Shown here piece by piece: positions 36,531 through 50,049 of a stretch of DNA of 64,000 nt. The position numbers and the translations under genes were made by a program. The stretch lies in contig WACJ01000055.1 of assembly GCA_008973525.1 (NCBI GenBank), positions 248,001 to 312,000 of the forward strand, read 5' to 3'. Origin of the DNA: Stenopsyche tienmushanensis. Lineage: Eukaryota; Arthropoda; Insecta; Trichoptera; Stenopsychidae. The notes under the pieces are model-generated. The model saw only the letters and a list, made by a program, of their open reading frames with translations. It was not told where the DNA came from and made no database searches. Numbering within the stretch: the stretch's first letter is position 1; each line of letters begins with the position of its first letter.

Positions 36531-39500
36531 GCGTAGGAAAAGATAAAAAAAATCCGTGATTCATGAATATTAATCCGGCTAAATGAACAAAGTATTTTAT
36601 TGGGCCAATAAATCGTCCCATATATCAAGATCGAACGAAAAATATATTTATACAATATTTTATATTAAAATAGTTTTAAATTTATATAAAACTGATTGTT
36701 TGCGCTTAAATTTTGAATTAAAATCAACAATTTCCTTCTGGGACAAGGGTAGGTCGATTGGGAGGCATTCAATATAAAGGTTAATTATAATTTACAAAAA
36801 ACTTCATAGAATAAATCTGCAAATTTTGATACAGATGAGTTACATTGATAAGAAGACATACATTAAAAGGATTCGTTTTATTTGATACAATAATTGTATG
36901 TTTACAAAATTATCAATACCTAAATACAACTGTGCTTCTTTCTTACAATTGCCCAGGCCAAGATGTTCACAGCCGTTGTTGATCTGATCACCCCATACAA
37001 AAAAATTTTATTTTAAACTTCTTTCGGGGCATTCAGTCCTGAAGGGTCACGCACCATGATTCACCTCCGTAAACCTACCCATTTGTACCCAACCACGTTT
37101 TATACATTTTGATTAAAGAACTCGCCAATAATGATTTGTTTTTTTAAGATTTCCCACTGTCCATTAAAACTTTTGAGAAGTGCAATCTAATGATTTACTT
37201 TTTGTTAGCAAAGCATAACATATTAATATATGTGTATTTATTCTATAATCAAAACGATATAATGTCATGAAAGATTTCAACTTAATTAAAAGTCATGTTT
37301 TGTTGTTAATAATACATATCGTAGGTTACATTGCAAATATGTCATGTGTTAAAATAGTAACAAACGACTTAATTTAGTTTTTTATTAGTGTAGCATGGAC
37401 AGTAGCTCCCGGTAGTTATAGTGGAGTTGTTTAAAATTTTCATTTTTCAAAGGTAAACAGGGTGGTGTCACTTTTGGGGATGATCATAAATCTTCACGAG
37501 TCCGTGTAGCTGTCAGTTACAGCTTCAGCTGCAGCTGCTGAAGGTATGTACTTTCAGTTCATTAATGAAGGTTGTTTGCTAGAAGCCCCAAAGAGGTACG
37601 AACTGTTGGGGCGCGGTTTTTGCCAGTCCCTCTTTGCAAACATTCATATATTTATTGCGACTGGCCTCTACACTTTTCAGTGTGTGTTTGCGATTTATGA
37701 GATTCAGATTTTTGAGAAAAAACTGGAACGCGGATTGGAATAGGCTTAGCGCTTATTCCATATTGGTGCAGGAAAATTGGAAAACCATTAGCCGGCGCAT
37801 TTTAATCCCACTATATAAATAATAATTTGGTTTGGGAAATATTTCCATTTCGATCATAAAACAGGTAAATATGGCCTAACGTTGTATTTTTCATTGGGCC
37901 ATTAAACGCCACTTTTTTATAAATAGAGCTTCGGAAATGATTTAATGTGTTTTCCCAACGTAAATATGAGGGGCTCCGGCCAAAACGAAAAATATTTAAT
38001 AATATGAAACAAGTTCTACTTGAATATAAGCACTCCATAAATTATATCGGTGGGCCAAAAAGTTTGTCTGCTGTGAGTTGAAGTCCCACTTTTATCAGAT
38101 TGAAAGTTTTACCTAATGACATAAGCGTTAAATGACTCATCAGCTCCCAAAGAGTTTTCATGTTCATAATATTCGAAACATTTTCGCCTATCGCTTTAAA
38201 GTACTTGTAAAATGATCTGACAAAAATAATTTTTGAAACATATTTTGCTTATGAATTTAATTTTTTTATTATAAAAACTACAAAATAAATTATTTGATTC
38301 TCAACTTATTTACAATCGATTTGTATTAATAATTGCTTGTAGACCCTCATTTAAACTAGGTCTTATCTTGCAAATTTAGCACCTAAAAAAATGAATATAT
38401 CACCCTCTGATTACCATTAGTTTGGGTCTTTTTAATATCAATTTTGGAGTATAAGTTTTAATTAAATAATAAATCAGTTAGTAACATCTTTAAATGGTAA
38501 ACCAAAAAGGCTTTTTATAAATGGGATTGAAAATTCTATGAGTAAGATTTGAGACCATTTATCTCCTAAGACATTTTAAAAACACACATTTCACCATAGT
38601 ATGTAAAATCATGTGGAAAGGTAGTTGCACTTCCTAATATTAATATAATTTTAACTTTTTTGAAAGTTTTGAAAAAACCGGGTATTTGATTGCGTTTTTA
38701 AGTTTAACGCGTAAAATTCCTAATATTACATCCTTTTACTTTCATTCCTTAACCTAAACTTGTGATTATACGTTTTCGATATCATACATTTTTAGTGCAA
38801 TTATATGATATGGAATCATGGCAAAATTATATGAAAATTCCGATTCTGAAAAAAATGAATGTATAGTATAGATTGATTATAATAAGAAGATATTGATTAA
38901 TACTTGTTCATACTAATACGACTTGAAACTGAATCTGAAAAATGTAATCCAGATAAAATTGATATTTACAAGTTCAGCTTTCAAATTGTATCGGGATCAG
39001 TGCTTATTAATTATTACAAATTTAGCATAATAAGAAATAATATCGAATGCACAGGTATGAGTTAATTAAATTTTCAGCAGCATATTATGCTTAATAATCC
39101 TGATTGATGTGAGCTCGCAGGATTCGTTCGGCGCTTTATCCTTGACGCGAAAGCGAATCTATTTTTTGTCACACGTGCGCATTATTATCTCCCTTCACCT
39201 GAAATTTTAAGCTGGAATCATCGCAGGAAAATGGGGGTAACCTTTTTCGATTCAAATTTTAATGGGAAAGCTTATTCGCAGAACAAGGGGGTCGCTTTAT
39301 CAAAGCGTAACATTTCATTCCGTCGGCTAGAAAGGGCGCTCTTTTGTCATTGGTCCCTACGACAATAATTCACTTCCATTAAATATCACATTCTGCCTAA
39401 TAAGCCCGTCCCTGTTTATTTTCTGCCTTATCTTGCGTGAGTGCCAGCCGAACCTTCCATATCGGGATTTTTGATATTCAATAAAAGCTAAATTACTGCA

Positions 39501-39957
39501 ATCGATACGACTAAACTGGAACTAATCCTGCAATATGTAGGCAACCACGCACAAACCTGTTTATATTTAAGCGAATGTAATTTTTCCATAAGCATCAATA
39601 TCTTCTAGGAATTTTAGAATACCTCTGGGATCGCTTCAATTTATTTTGCGCTAAGGCAAATATTTTTTTTGTATATAATCTACGCATCTATTAAATAACA
39701 AGCTATGCTCATTTAAAACGAATATAAGTTCTACTATAAATCTAAATATATAATAAAGTATTAAAGTATTATATTCAAAGTAATATTTAAATTATATTCA
39801 TAAGTTTATCAAGCTTCATAATTTTGTCTATGAATTATTATTAATTTAGTCATAATTAGACTTAAGTTAGTAAGCTTATTATTGCCTTGCATTTAAAATA
39901 TTTTTTAGTATTCATAACAGTCCATATTTTATAGCATCTATATTTACCTTTTTAATT
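36531..39957. other. Gene-free DNA
   Basis: A GC-richer patch at 37020-37110 stands out but has no readable family. 'ggtgggccaaaaagtttgtctg' at 38050 resembles a mariner terminus of the GGxxGGCCAAAAAGTT type and is inverted relative to 'ccaaactttttggcc' at 45273. They are too far apart to be one element with confidence. Confidence 0.45.
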
Positions 39958-40197
39958 TTAATATCCACAAATTGAAGCATCCAACTTCAAATAACACAAC
40001 TCTTCCTTCAAAACTTTTTTAAGATCAGTCCCACCAAACTCTGCCATACCGATAACTAAAAAAAGAACTTTATCGTGTACTGTTAAAACTTCGAGCTGTC
40101 GAGACATTTTACCTGCAGCTTTTTGGAAACCTTTATTCGTGATTTTTATAGTAGTCAGAGAAGCAAACCAATTTTTAAACGATGTTGAAAATATCAA
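39958..40197 (-). other. Unassigned open frame, possible exon or relic
   Basis: The frame is 79 codons with no ATG at its 5' limit (it opens at TTG), in very AT-rich surroundings. Yet it has protein-like composition: FKNWFASLTTIKI, an amphipathic KAAGKMSRQLEVLTVHDKVLFLVIG, then GGTDLKKVLKEELCYLKLD. I do not recognise a family. It could be the last exon of an unrecognised gene, a decayed element, or chance. No clear acceptor, donor or poly(A) signal could be fixed. Confidence 0.2.
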
Positions 40198-40683
40198 AAT
40201 GTACAGTTAAATTGGCTTATTATGATTTGAATTATAAATTGTTTTATACTGCAACAAAATATATAATCATAACTGAATGTATTTTTTGACAATAATCTTA
40301 AATATATATGCATATTATTAATTTTTAGCATTATTGTAAATTTAATATAAAAATATTTTGGAAATTTTAAAATATATCACAAACACATTTTAAAAAACAT
40401 GTACATCTTTGGAAAATCAAATCAAGATGACCGGCAATAGATCTATGGAAAAAAATTTGTTTTCTGTATTTCTATGCGAATTTTTGTAAAAATTATATAT
40501 CAAATAAGTTTCAAAATAAAACTCAATCACACATTTAATTTCTCTTGAAATGTTTGCATTATTAGCCTATAAAGGATCATAATATATTATATATGCTTGT
40601 TTTTATCTCATGACTATTTTAAATGCAAATTATAATGATACATTTTAAGCAAAAATTAAATTGAAAAAGCTATATAAATAACC
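40198..40683. other. AT-rich spacer
   Basis: No feature recognised. Confidence 0.5.
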
Positions 40684-40775
40684 AATTGCTTATAATTCTT
40701 ATTGACATAGAATTTGAACCCGAATCTTTATAATAAGCCCAGAAACATAGACACTATATCAACAATAGCACGAAA
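40684..40775 (-). repeat. tRNA-like SINE fragment 1
   Basis: The minus strand reads ATAGTGTCTATGTTTCTGGG, then CTTATTATAAAG, then ATTCGGGTTCAAATTC. The spacing and the last block resemble a tRNA A box, anticodon arm and B box (GGTTCRAATCC). The same arrangement recurs at about 53575-53660 (-), 60475-60545 (+), 63150-63215 (-) and, more weakly, 43315-43390 (+). A stable cloverleaf is not evident. Confidence 0.5.
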
Positions 40776-41997
40776 AGATAAATAATATAAAAGCTTCAAA
40801 ATAATATATACATATTTTCAAAGTGATTACATCATATATTTACTTATTTTATAAATTAAGGTTGTAATGAAGAGTTTTTTTCGTGGTTCGAGGAAAAAAT
40901 ATTTCAAAAGCATCCACAATGTTGGGCGATAATTTGGGATAATCAGATAGCTTTGTCGTTCAGCTCCGCTCCTTAGATGGCATTTGCTTTTTCGATACCC
41001 GCCTAAAATAATCTTCTCAAACAAAATGGAGACATTAACCCGCTTTTTATCCCATTTTTCCCGTAATGTAAGTGAAACAAAAACGCGACGTAAAGTCGTA
41101 AAAGGAGTTTGTAAACGAGAGCTTTTCGACTCTGATCGGGCTCGAAAGTTCCCGGACGGCGATGAAAGCCTCATGCGTAACTGCATTTTTATGTAAAAGA
41201 AGGCTTTTACGCGTAGGAGCCACTCCACCTTCGAGCCGCCGAGCCTTCTCTTTCCGCACAAATTTATTTAAATTTTTTCCCGGGGCTAGAAAGAAAAAAA
41301 TTGCGACCCGGCTCCGGCAAAAATGGATCCGCGAAGATATGAGCAAGCGACGACGTGGAAGCCATCAGCTACATGATCGCGCCGTAAAGTATCCATCGCG
41401 ATTTTGTAAGGAGGTGACTTTGAAATATAGCTCCTTTTTATTGTGATCCCATTGACTGCGAGGCAAACCTTCAAATTCTTCAAATACTTCGCCTCGTCCC
41501 GATAAGGCGTTAAAACATTGAATAGAGTCTAACGCAGGATACTCGACGCTATGAAAATGCTGTCAATCACAAGATTAATGCGTTGAGCGCTTGGTTGAAT
41601 TTGATAAGTTTCCTACGCGGCATTATGATATGTATATCATGAAAATTATACTATCAAAATATACCGTTTTGAATACGTACGTGCATTTAGAAATAGGTAG
41701 AACTAATGTTTGGTGACAGTTTTCAAACTTCTTCTAGGCAAGAATATCATCTGCGACAGTCTCCGGATGTAATAATGCATTTGTAGCTCAAGCGAGCTAA
41801 GAACGAACTTACATACATCTGTTTATATCCTATATACTTTGTAGACAAATATCCTCTTTACATTTGATATAAAGTGCTATTACCAAGGAGAAAAATGTTT
41901 TCCAATGCTAAGGAATATCAATAGAGAGCAAATATAATATAAAATAACATTATCATAGAGCGTGGCATAAGAAAGAGAAAAGTGTGTTTAAATGTAA
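40776..41997. other. Gene-free DNA
   Basis: 40900-41500 is GC-richer than average, with several overlapping open frames on both strands (40827-41483). None resembles a known family and there is no consistent reading between strands. I see no gene here. Confidence 0.45.
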
Positions 41998-42602
41998 TAC
42001 GAGACATATTCCGAAAATAAGTGTACTTTTTTTTAATATATGTTAAATATTTTTCAACATAATCGCCACCCCGTTCAATGTATCTAGTGAGCCGTGGCAC
42101 AAGCTTCTTTTTGCCCTTCTCGAAGAACTCTCCCGCCAGAACCTCCTCTGCTACTCATCGGTTGAAAATTTAATTCCATCTATGTGTTATTTCAGGGAGG
42201 AAAAAAGATGATAATATATTATGGGGCCAAGTCAGGAGAATACAGGGGGTGGTTCAAAAAATCCCAACAAAATAAGTCCAAGAGCGCCTTGGTGGCCTAA
42301 GACTCTATAAGGACGGGCGTTGTCGTGCAACAAGCACACTCCTCTCAGTCAGCACATCCCCTCATTTTGTTTTGCCGTTTTGAGTTTTTTTAGGGTCTCA
42401 CAACATCGTTGTGCATTGATGGTCTCTCCCTGAGATAGAAATTCAACCAAAATTATGCCTTTTCCTTCCCATAACACTAGATCATGATTATTTTTGGCAA
42501 ATAGGGAATTGTTATGACACCACTGTGACTACTGATTGACTGGGAGAAAAACCACAACCCGTTATTGTTCCAGTACACTTACTTTCAGGATATGCCTCGT
42601 AT
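41998..42602. mobile_element. Internally deleted mariner, copy 2
   Basis: About 605 bp with inverted termini. The left end reads TACGAGACATATTCCGAAAA and the right end, reverse-complemented, TACGAGGCATATCCTGAAAG. It is the same family as copy 1 (20036-20521), with the same minus-strand C-terminal transposase half and the same 'aaaaaccacarcccgttat' subterminal block. The sequence 'gtac' + T-run + 'aatatat' occurs just inside the left end (42023) and again just outside the right end (42610), giving a direct repeat that may reflect local duplication. Confidence 0.75.
42090..42480 (-). pseudogene. mariner transposase C-terminal relic (in copy 2)
   Basis: The minus strand carries GKGIILVEFLSQGETINAQRCCETLKKLKTAKQN, then LLHDNARP (second catalytic Asp region), then GALGLILLGFFEPP and, in another frame, PLYSPDLAP (third Asp region). 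The order and motifs are those of mariner DD34D transposases. Frameshifts around the SPDLAP block and an in-frame stop before LRGVCLLHD show decay. The first catalytic block (TGDE) and the DNA-binding half are missing. Confidence 0.75.
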
Positions 42603-45600
42603 CATAATTGTACTTTTTTTTTAATATATAATATTCCAATAAAATTCATTCTTAATGTAAATTAAATTAAATGATGGCAAAATGCGTATTCGATATCAAG
42701 CATGACAAAATTACCATAGTTTTTTATTCCCATAATCAATTTATTATTATTGATACATACAATTTTTTTGATTAGTGTTTTTTGGGAAATATAAACGAAA
42801 AATTTTATTTTATAGCATATAATATAAAATACCCCGTGGCGAATCATTGTTAATCTTTGCAGGTGCAATTTGTGAGATTAAAAGATATTTTTTTCTGCTC
42901 TTCTCCGGCACCTATAGTTAGAATGCAAATACGCAATAAAGAAAGAATAGTAGATTAATGACCTTGATTATATGAAAATGTCTTCTTCTCACCGACTCCA
43001 CGAGGTCTCGCAGTTGAGATTGAGAGATCTGAAGAAGACACTTCAGAATAAAATTAAAATCTTATTCAAGAAGTTGTCATTTAAATCATTACTTGATCAT
43101 CTTTCTCCTTTTCGGGCCTTCCATGATTCGATAGCAAAGGAATAAGGGGGTGGTTGTCCACTATTGAACATACGTATGGGGAGAAATGAATCCCAGGAAA
43201 GTTGAATGAAATACAATTGTTAAACTGCTTTTAATATATACTACATTCGTTCTTAACTATTATATATGAGCTTATATAGGATAAGTAATTATTAAGGGGA
43301 TTTCTTTTTGAATGTGTCTTATAATGGTTTGAATTCAAATTCTGACTTTCGAAAAGACTTTCACTATCTTAACAATTTTGAAGAATTGGAAGTATTAGTA
43401 TTTTCGATCGATCTTCTTTATTCAGCCTTAACCTGTATTTCTGAAAAAAGTATTGAAACGATGATTAAAGTTGAACAATGATATTTAACAAAAACTGATA
43501 TGAAACAAAAAGGAAAATATATAATAGTTAAATATAATGATAAAATTTGCTACTCATTAATAGATCCTGTACTTTCTAAAATTTTTATTTTAATAACGTT
43601 ATCCTAATTCAAACACATAAAAAGAACTAGAAAATGGGCTCCTTAAAATATTTTTTAAGCAAAAGCAGCCCTTTTATAAGATGGATTTAATTTGGTATTT
43701 ATTGCACATTGTTTCATTATTTAATATCTACAATAGAAATAACACTCGAGAATAAAAAGTAATAGGAAATGCTCAAATACATATGGGTTTAAATCTACAA
43801 GAGGTGCGGTCAGCATCTAAGTTGTTAACAATAAACATATATAAGAACTGCAAATAGTCAAATTCAAAGCAAAAATATTAATTTTTGACTCTTCTAAATA
43901 AGTATATTTTAGTAAATTTAAACCTCCAATTGCTAATTTTACAAAGTAAATATCAAACCTCATTGGCTTATATAAAGGGTATTTTTTTACGTACATTTCA
44001 TATGAAATTTCAATCATATCTTTACAAGTAAAACGTATCCGTTTGGATGTTATTGAATCGTTATATTTCGGTTAAATAACGAAAATAATTAGGAAAAATA
44101 CTTCGTTTCATTATTTTCTTGCAGTATATTTCATTAATTAAGCGTTGTATGATGCTGATGTAAGCTCTTCTTTTATAGATATTGCTTCGTCTCGCTCATT
44201 TTCTCAACACCAACGTAACAAATAGGATTTCCTTCCGCTCTTCGCTCATTTTCATATCTGCAATTGTACAGAAGTTTTATTCGAGTTTGGTACGATTTCA
44301 CCTTATTTACCTGTCCCATGGGCTCGTTACTCGTACTTTTACGACAAAATCCCGTAAAATATGTACGGCAGACTGCATCGTAAAAATGTCGGATATTGAC
44401 GGTTTTTGCGAGTTTTTTTGAGCCCTTCCATCGATACTCCGCGCGAAGGTCTTAAATCAAATATAATACCTACTAAGTAATGCCTGTGCGAAAAGAAGTT
44501 TTATTTAGAAACGAAAATTTAGCCAAAAATATGTTGATTTAATGATGTAATGTTTTTTATACAAAAAATAAATTATTCAGTGTGTTCTAATATTTTATGA
44601 CTTTTTTTTTCGATTCGCATGTCGTAAAATTGCGTATATGGAGTGAAATATTGCAGAATGAGAACACCCGACATCTGCTTTTTGACGAATATAGATAAAA
44701 TATCAAAGAATTGGATTTTTTCCGTTCCTCCGGATCTAATAGCATAAGGGAAGCAGACAGGGCGAGGCATCGTGTCAATTCGTCTAAAAGATAAGTGGGT
44801 CCCGAGGGAGCGTCTGGTCAGCTCTACCCCCAAAAATATTCCCACTTCAGGAGTTTCAGGCTCCACCAGGGGAAAAAATTAGCTGCGAAAGAGCAAACCT
44901 CACGTGCTCGATTGCCAGAAACACGTGAAATTGTCGAAACGTGTTCATGGAGCAGAGTTCACGTGAGGTATATTTTTTTAAAATAATTTTCTAAGCTTTC
45001 GCTCGCAGAATTCAATATTAGCACGAAAATACATAAAAATTGACAATTATTTAAAATCAACACAACGCTCAAAAGGCACGACGAATATTTGAATATTTAT
45101 TTGTTCTTCAAACACGCTTAGTGCTATTAGATCTACTGATCCATAAGCGATTTATTAGATCATCCCGAAAAAAATCCTTTATTTTCGCAGACTCTCGTTT
45201 GAGGTTTGTGTCCAAACATGGCGTAGAAAACTCTATGTTTTTTCTTGTTTTTGTGTGTTATATATTTGTATAAAGCCAAACTTTTTGGCCAAACAAAATA
45301 AAACAATTACACTGGGAAGTTCTAACGCACTCTCCATATTTGCCATATTTAACACTTTTTCATTTTTATATATTTCCATAAAGAACAATAAATTAAAAGA
45401 CAAAAAAATTAAAACCTAGATAAAGTAAAAAATCACCTAAATTCGTATTTTCAGCCAAATCATATAGTTTCTATAAAAGAGGGATAAACAACTTACCAAA
45501 AAAGGTTGGAATTAGATGTTAATAATAAAATCGATTTTGTTTTATATTAGTTTGTGTAAAAAAGTTGAAAAAATAATGTTTTAAGGTGAAAAATAAATAA

Positions 45601-46311
45601 TGGATTTCTTTCGGGATAATCCTAATATTATTATGTACATTCTACAATATCAACATCATGTCGAAATATACATATGAGCTTTATGATAAAATTATTATCT
45701 TTATCATTCAATATATTAAAGACGCTCTACTACATTAATATATATATGTTTGATAAAATATTAATGTTTCTAGATAAAATGAATTTCTTGAAATCCTAAA
45801 AAATATACTTCATGGACCTGAAAAAAAATTGTCGTCTGAAAGAGATGTGTTGAAAAAATAGTCAATTTAATGTTGCCTCGTAATGTCAGAAAAATACTTT
45901 TAATTTAATTTATAATAAAAGTCGTTGCATTTATAAAATAAATTTCGCATTGAATACAACTATGTATCTGCTCTTTAAACCGACATGTTTTTCAAATAAT
46001 TCCAGATTAGGTATTTTTTACACAATTATTTTTATATAAAAAAATATCTACACTTTACCGAAAAAGACAAAAAATATCCTAAAACTTGGGTAAATTTGCC
46101 AAAAATCAGAAATATCATGTACTATTTTAAAAGTAATGACAAAAATGTTATTACATATATTTACTGTATACCAAAAATCCCATCGATTTCATTATTAACA
46201 GTAGCTTTTTTTTGTATGATAATATAACGTACATATATTTCCATTTATATTATAGATGCAATATTAATAATTGCAAATATATTTCTATGTGGTAACCAAA
46301 TAAATTGATTT
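42603..46311. other. Gene-free DNA
   Basis: Apart from a weak SINE-like fragment at 43315-43390, no feature is recognised. A mariner-terminus-like 'ccaaactttttggccaaac' is at 45273. A GC-richer patch at 44700-44950 has frames on both strands with no family resemblance. Confidence 0.45.
43315..43390 (+). repeat. tRNA-like SINE fragment 5 (weak)
   Basis: CTTATAATGGTTTGAATTCA then AATTCTGACTTTCGAAAAG parallels 'attataaaggttcgagttcaaatccagattgttgaaaaaa' at 60495. The A-box half is not recognisable. Confidence 0.3.
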
Positions 46312-46527
46312 TCAAGTTCTTTTATATGCGTATTTGCTTATACAGAATGAATAACTTAAGGCAAGTTTTACAATTAAAATTCTACATAACACCCGTTGAT
46401 ATAGTGTACAGTGATAATGCAAGAAGCCTGGAAATGCAATATCTTTCTTGTAAATTTCAACAAAGCCATTATTGCTTACCACTAAAACTGGAACTCCATT
46501 AGTGGTTTTGTAGTTGACTTGATTCAT
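46312..46527 (-). pseudogene. hAT transposase fragment (GTF2IRD2/ZBED-like)
   Basis: The minus strand reads TTNGVPVLVVSNNGFVEIYKK, then AFPGFLHYHCTLYQRVLC. This parallels the catalytic-core segment of GTF2IRD2/ZBED-type hAT transposases (TDGAPAM-x-G-x-NGF-x-x-L-x-K, then F-x-x-x-x-HC-x-IH-x-x-x-LC). In this copy the first motif's Asp-Gly-Ala is altered (TNGV) and the conserved IH is LY, so it could not be catalytic. About 50 codons survive and neither end of the element is identified. It is unrelated in position to the hAT 5' half at 28216. Confidence 0.6.
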
Positions 46528-49500
46528 CTGTGGAATATTACGTCCATGAATAAGTAGCTTTTTCAGGGTAAAATTAAGTGACTTATTAATTTGAGCTATT
46601 ATAATGTCAATAAATATGTTTTGTTATAATAAAAAATATTGCAACAAAACAATTACTTGACTTAACTTTTAGTGTAAGAAGACATGTCTTTATAGATAAA
46701 TTAAATATTATATAAGTATTTAAATTTGTGTATATGATTGTTATTTTTTGGTTTATGATTCCTTCATTAATTTAAGGGATGAAATCGCAACATAAAGTAT
46801 TGTTTAATATAATTTTCGAAATGCCAAAGAAAAACAAATTATTCGTACTTAATATAGGCTAAAAAATGAAATTATGATTCGCTATGTACAACGTTGTATT
46901 ACAAACGGCATTGTTTCATAAAGTACTTAGATGTCAAACGGGTAATTTATACAATGAGCATACAGTAAGATGGATGTTTATATGGAAAACACATAATGAG
47001 AAATAAATCCGCGTAGAAAATCCCTCCTCTGATTTATTTTAACATAACAATCCCATTAGTGTGCTTTCCAATGACAAATTGGAATGGAAAACTTAAATCA
47101 AACTGTACCCAGTTGTTCCATGTCTATTAATACAGTATAATGGATTGTGTCATATCAATTTCTTCTCCCTCCATTTATATGCATTAATTCAATGTAAAAT
47201 TATGTTATATGAAACCAATGCAGTTAATTAACTAATTGATCAGTTGGTGAAGCTTCATTTTGTATAAAAATAATGATTATTGTATTTTTAATGGGATTCA
47301 ACAAAGCATTTATGCATCATTATGATGCCGTCTATACAAAATTTGCACAAAGCGAAAGTTGTATAAAAAAAATTTCATGATGAAAATTCCCAAAAGATCT
47401 TAAAATGATACGGAGGCAAAGCGTCACTTTGAATTATAACTCGGAAATGAAAAGCGAGAAAATGCGAAACAGCCTTTTTTATGTTATTTCGGTATTACTC
47501 TTCCCCTACGAGCGATATTTACGTTATCGTCCGAGCAGTAAATAAAAATAGGAAAAAAGTGACATTACTTTATATGTGCACCGTTAAAAAATAATAAGCA
47601 TTTTCTTCGTGGATAGTCGCGAAGTCTTGAGATTGAAAACCAAGTTATTTTCTATCCCGAAAAAACTCTTTCATCAGCGTAAATAGTGTAATGGAGGATG
47701 AATGCTGAAAGAAAAAGAATACACATAGGAAGTCGGGATTCTTTCATCAGAAGTGGGGGTGATTTTGCTAAAAATCCACCCACAACAAGCCACCGCTGCG
47801 ACGTCCTTTGTTCACAAGAATTTTTAATCTCGACTTTTTGTGATGAGCCCAACGTTTTTACGGGGCGGTTTTATGGCATTTCAATGTCATACTGCTTGTC
47901 CTATTTTTTGTCATCACGAAAAGGATTAAGAACGATAGTGGATATTATCCCTGCGCATTTTTGCTACTTTGTGGTTGCGAAATTTGTTTATACCGTTTTT
48001 TAAGCATCGCATCCCCTTTCTTATTAAGATTCAAAATGAGACACAACTCGTCCTAAGCCCTCGAATATGGAAGATATATATATATATATATTAAGTACGT
48101 TTTTTTTAAATATCCCGAAATCACACTCATAAATTTGCATTTGGTTTGTTGAGTTTTAAGATAAAATATGTATTTTTCAATAAACAAAACCATAGCAATA
48201 TTAGCAAAAGTTTTTTTAAAAGTTTATTTATGTTCATATTAACAAATATTCATTTTCTGGGGAGAAGGGCTTTTACAATTGTTGAGGATGGTCTAAAGTT
48301 AGAAAGAGATGTTTGATCTGAAAAATTATATTAGACTTTTGCTTAAGATCACAGAACAATACTCATTTCTCATCGCCATAAAAATGGATCCGCAAGAGAG
48401 ATGATTAGATTAAATCCAAATTAATCTAAGTCCACTAATGACGTAAGTATATCAAGATTCATTCAATTTATTAAAGTTTCCCGTTCTAAGAACTCTCCTA
48501 AAGTTCCCATTACCATTTTATTTATTTTTACTCACATATAACAATTATTGAATTTAAAAAATATGTTATAATAACAAACTCTTTCTTCTTGCATTTTCTT
48601 CTCAAAAAGCTTTGTATTAAAATCCATCCTAAACTTTTTCAGAACATGTAGCAAAGTGGATGAAATGTTTAGTTAATAAAATATTGATTCGTTATAAAAT
48701 TATATTAATGAAAGTGAAAATATACCTTTTATTAAAATGATTTTTTTGGTTTTATTATTAGAATTATAGTTGACTTTAATTGAATAAATATATAACAAAA
48801 GTTTTGCTAAAAGTTCATTTTAAGTAAGTTTATTTTCAAATGAGTTAAATAAATGGCTGAGTTGAAGTTAAGAAACTCAAACAATGTATACAGATTTAAA
48901 TACATAAAAATGTCTTTATTTTGCAGTTTGATTATGTTTTAATTAGAACTGAGCTCCTATTCCAAGCAGTGCACGTTAATCTTGATTGGTTTCATTCTCT
49001 TTGATTTCATTGTCCTCGTTGGTTCAATGTTTATGGTATAAGCAATGGTCGTGGCAAATTGTGGACTTGGGAATGAAAATGACCGTTTTGTGCATTTGTA
49101 TATAAATTTCGAACGATTATTTTCTCGCAAAACTGGAAGAAACAATTCAAGTAATCCTCATAATGGGAACTTCTTAGTGAACGCAGGCACTTAGCAGTTA
49201 ACCTAAACGACCCTATCGAGGGCTACAACCTTCAGCAAACACGCCTTTATATTTGCAATAAAAACCTTTTGCTTAGTTATGAATAGCTGTTTTAAAGAAC
49301 TTACCCCGTTACGTATATTGTTATTATTATATTTCTCGAAGGGCGACATGTAAAAAAGTTTCACACCCCTAATTCTGCCGATTCCTTTCATGGACAGGAT
49401 TACCACCCGGAGTGGCTTCAAATTCCGCTTCTCAAAAAAATATTTGTATTCTTTGGCGAATTGGAAAATTCTTGTTATACCGAGTTATGGCAAAGTTTTC

Positions 49501-50049
49501 AATTGCAATTACTACGTGACTTGCAAGTCGTATCCGCATATTCTCGGAACCGGAACATTTTTTATTCGACTTCGACTACAGGAAGGACCGCCGGCGGAAT
49601 TGAGTGCGCTTTAAATTTAGGAGGACGATTATTGTAAATAAAAATGGAATCCATTTTTCCATTTCCCGATTAGATTTTCCTCGAGGAGCAGTTTTCGGTA
49701 GTAGCTATGGTATATTGGATTAAAACTGAATATTTTGTGAATCTTCACCGGAATAGAAGATAACGTGTTTACTGAGCATATTATTTCTACAAAGAATATT
49801 AATGCTGAAATCTTATATAATGGAATAGAATGTCATTTCATGAAATCATTAAAAAGTTGTTAAATTTATTCAATACATAGAAAAAGTATCAATAAGATTT
49901 ATCAATGTGTAAGTCATTAAATCATTATTTTTTATGATGTATTATAATTATAAATTATATTTCAATGATTGGTTCAAATTATTCACTCAGTTGTCTCAAA
50001 TAACAAGAGACGAGAATCTAACTCACTATAACAATACTCGATTCTCATC
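46528..50049. other. Gene-free DNA
   Basis: No gene recognised. 47640-48000 and 49200-49700 are GC-richer patches with unassignable frames. A short (AT)n is at 48073-48091. Confidence 0.45.

Noticed and set aside
40827..41483. Several overlapping frames of 65-144 codons on both strands
   Set aside because: No family resemblance, inconsistent between strands, and explained by locally higher GC content.
47652..48003. Plus-strand 101-codon frame overlapping a minus-strand frame
   Set aside because: No recognisable motif, no splice or regulatory support, and frames open on both strands.
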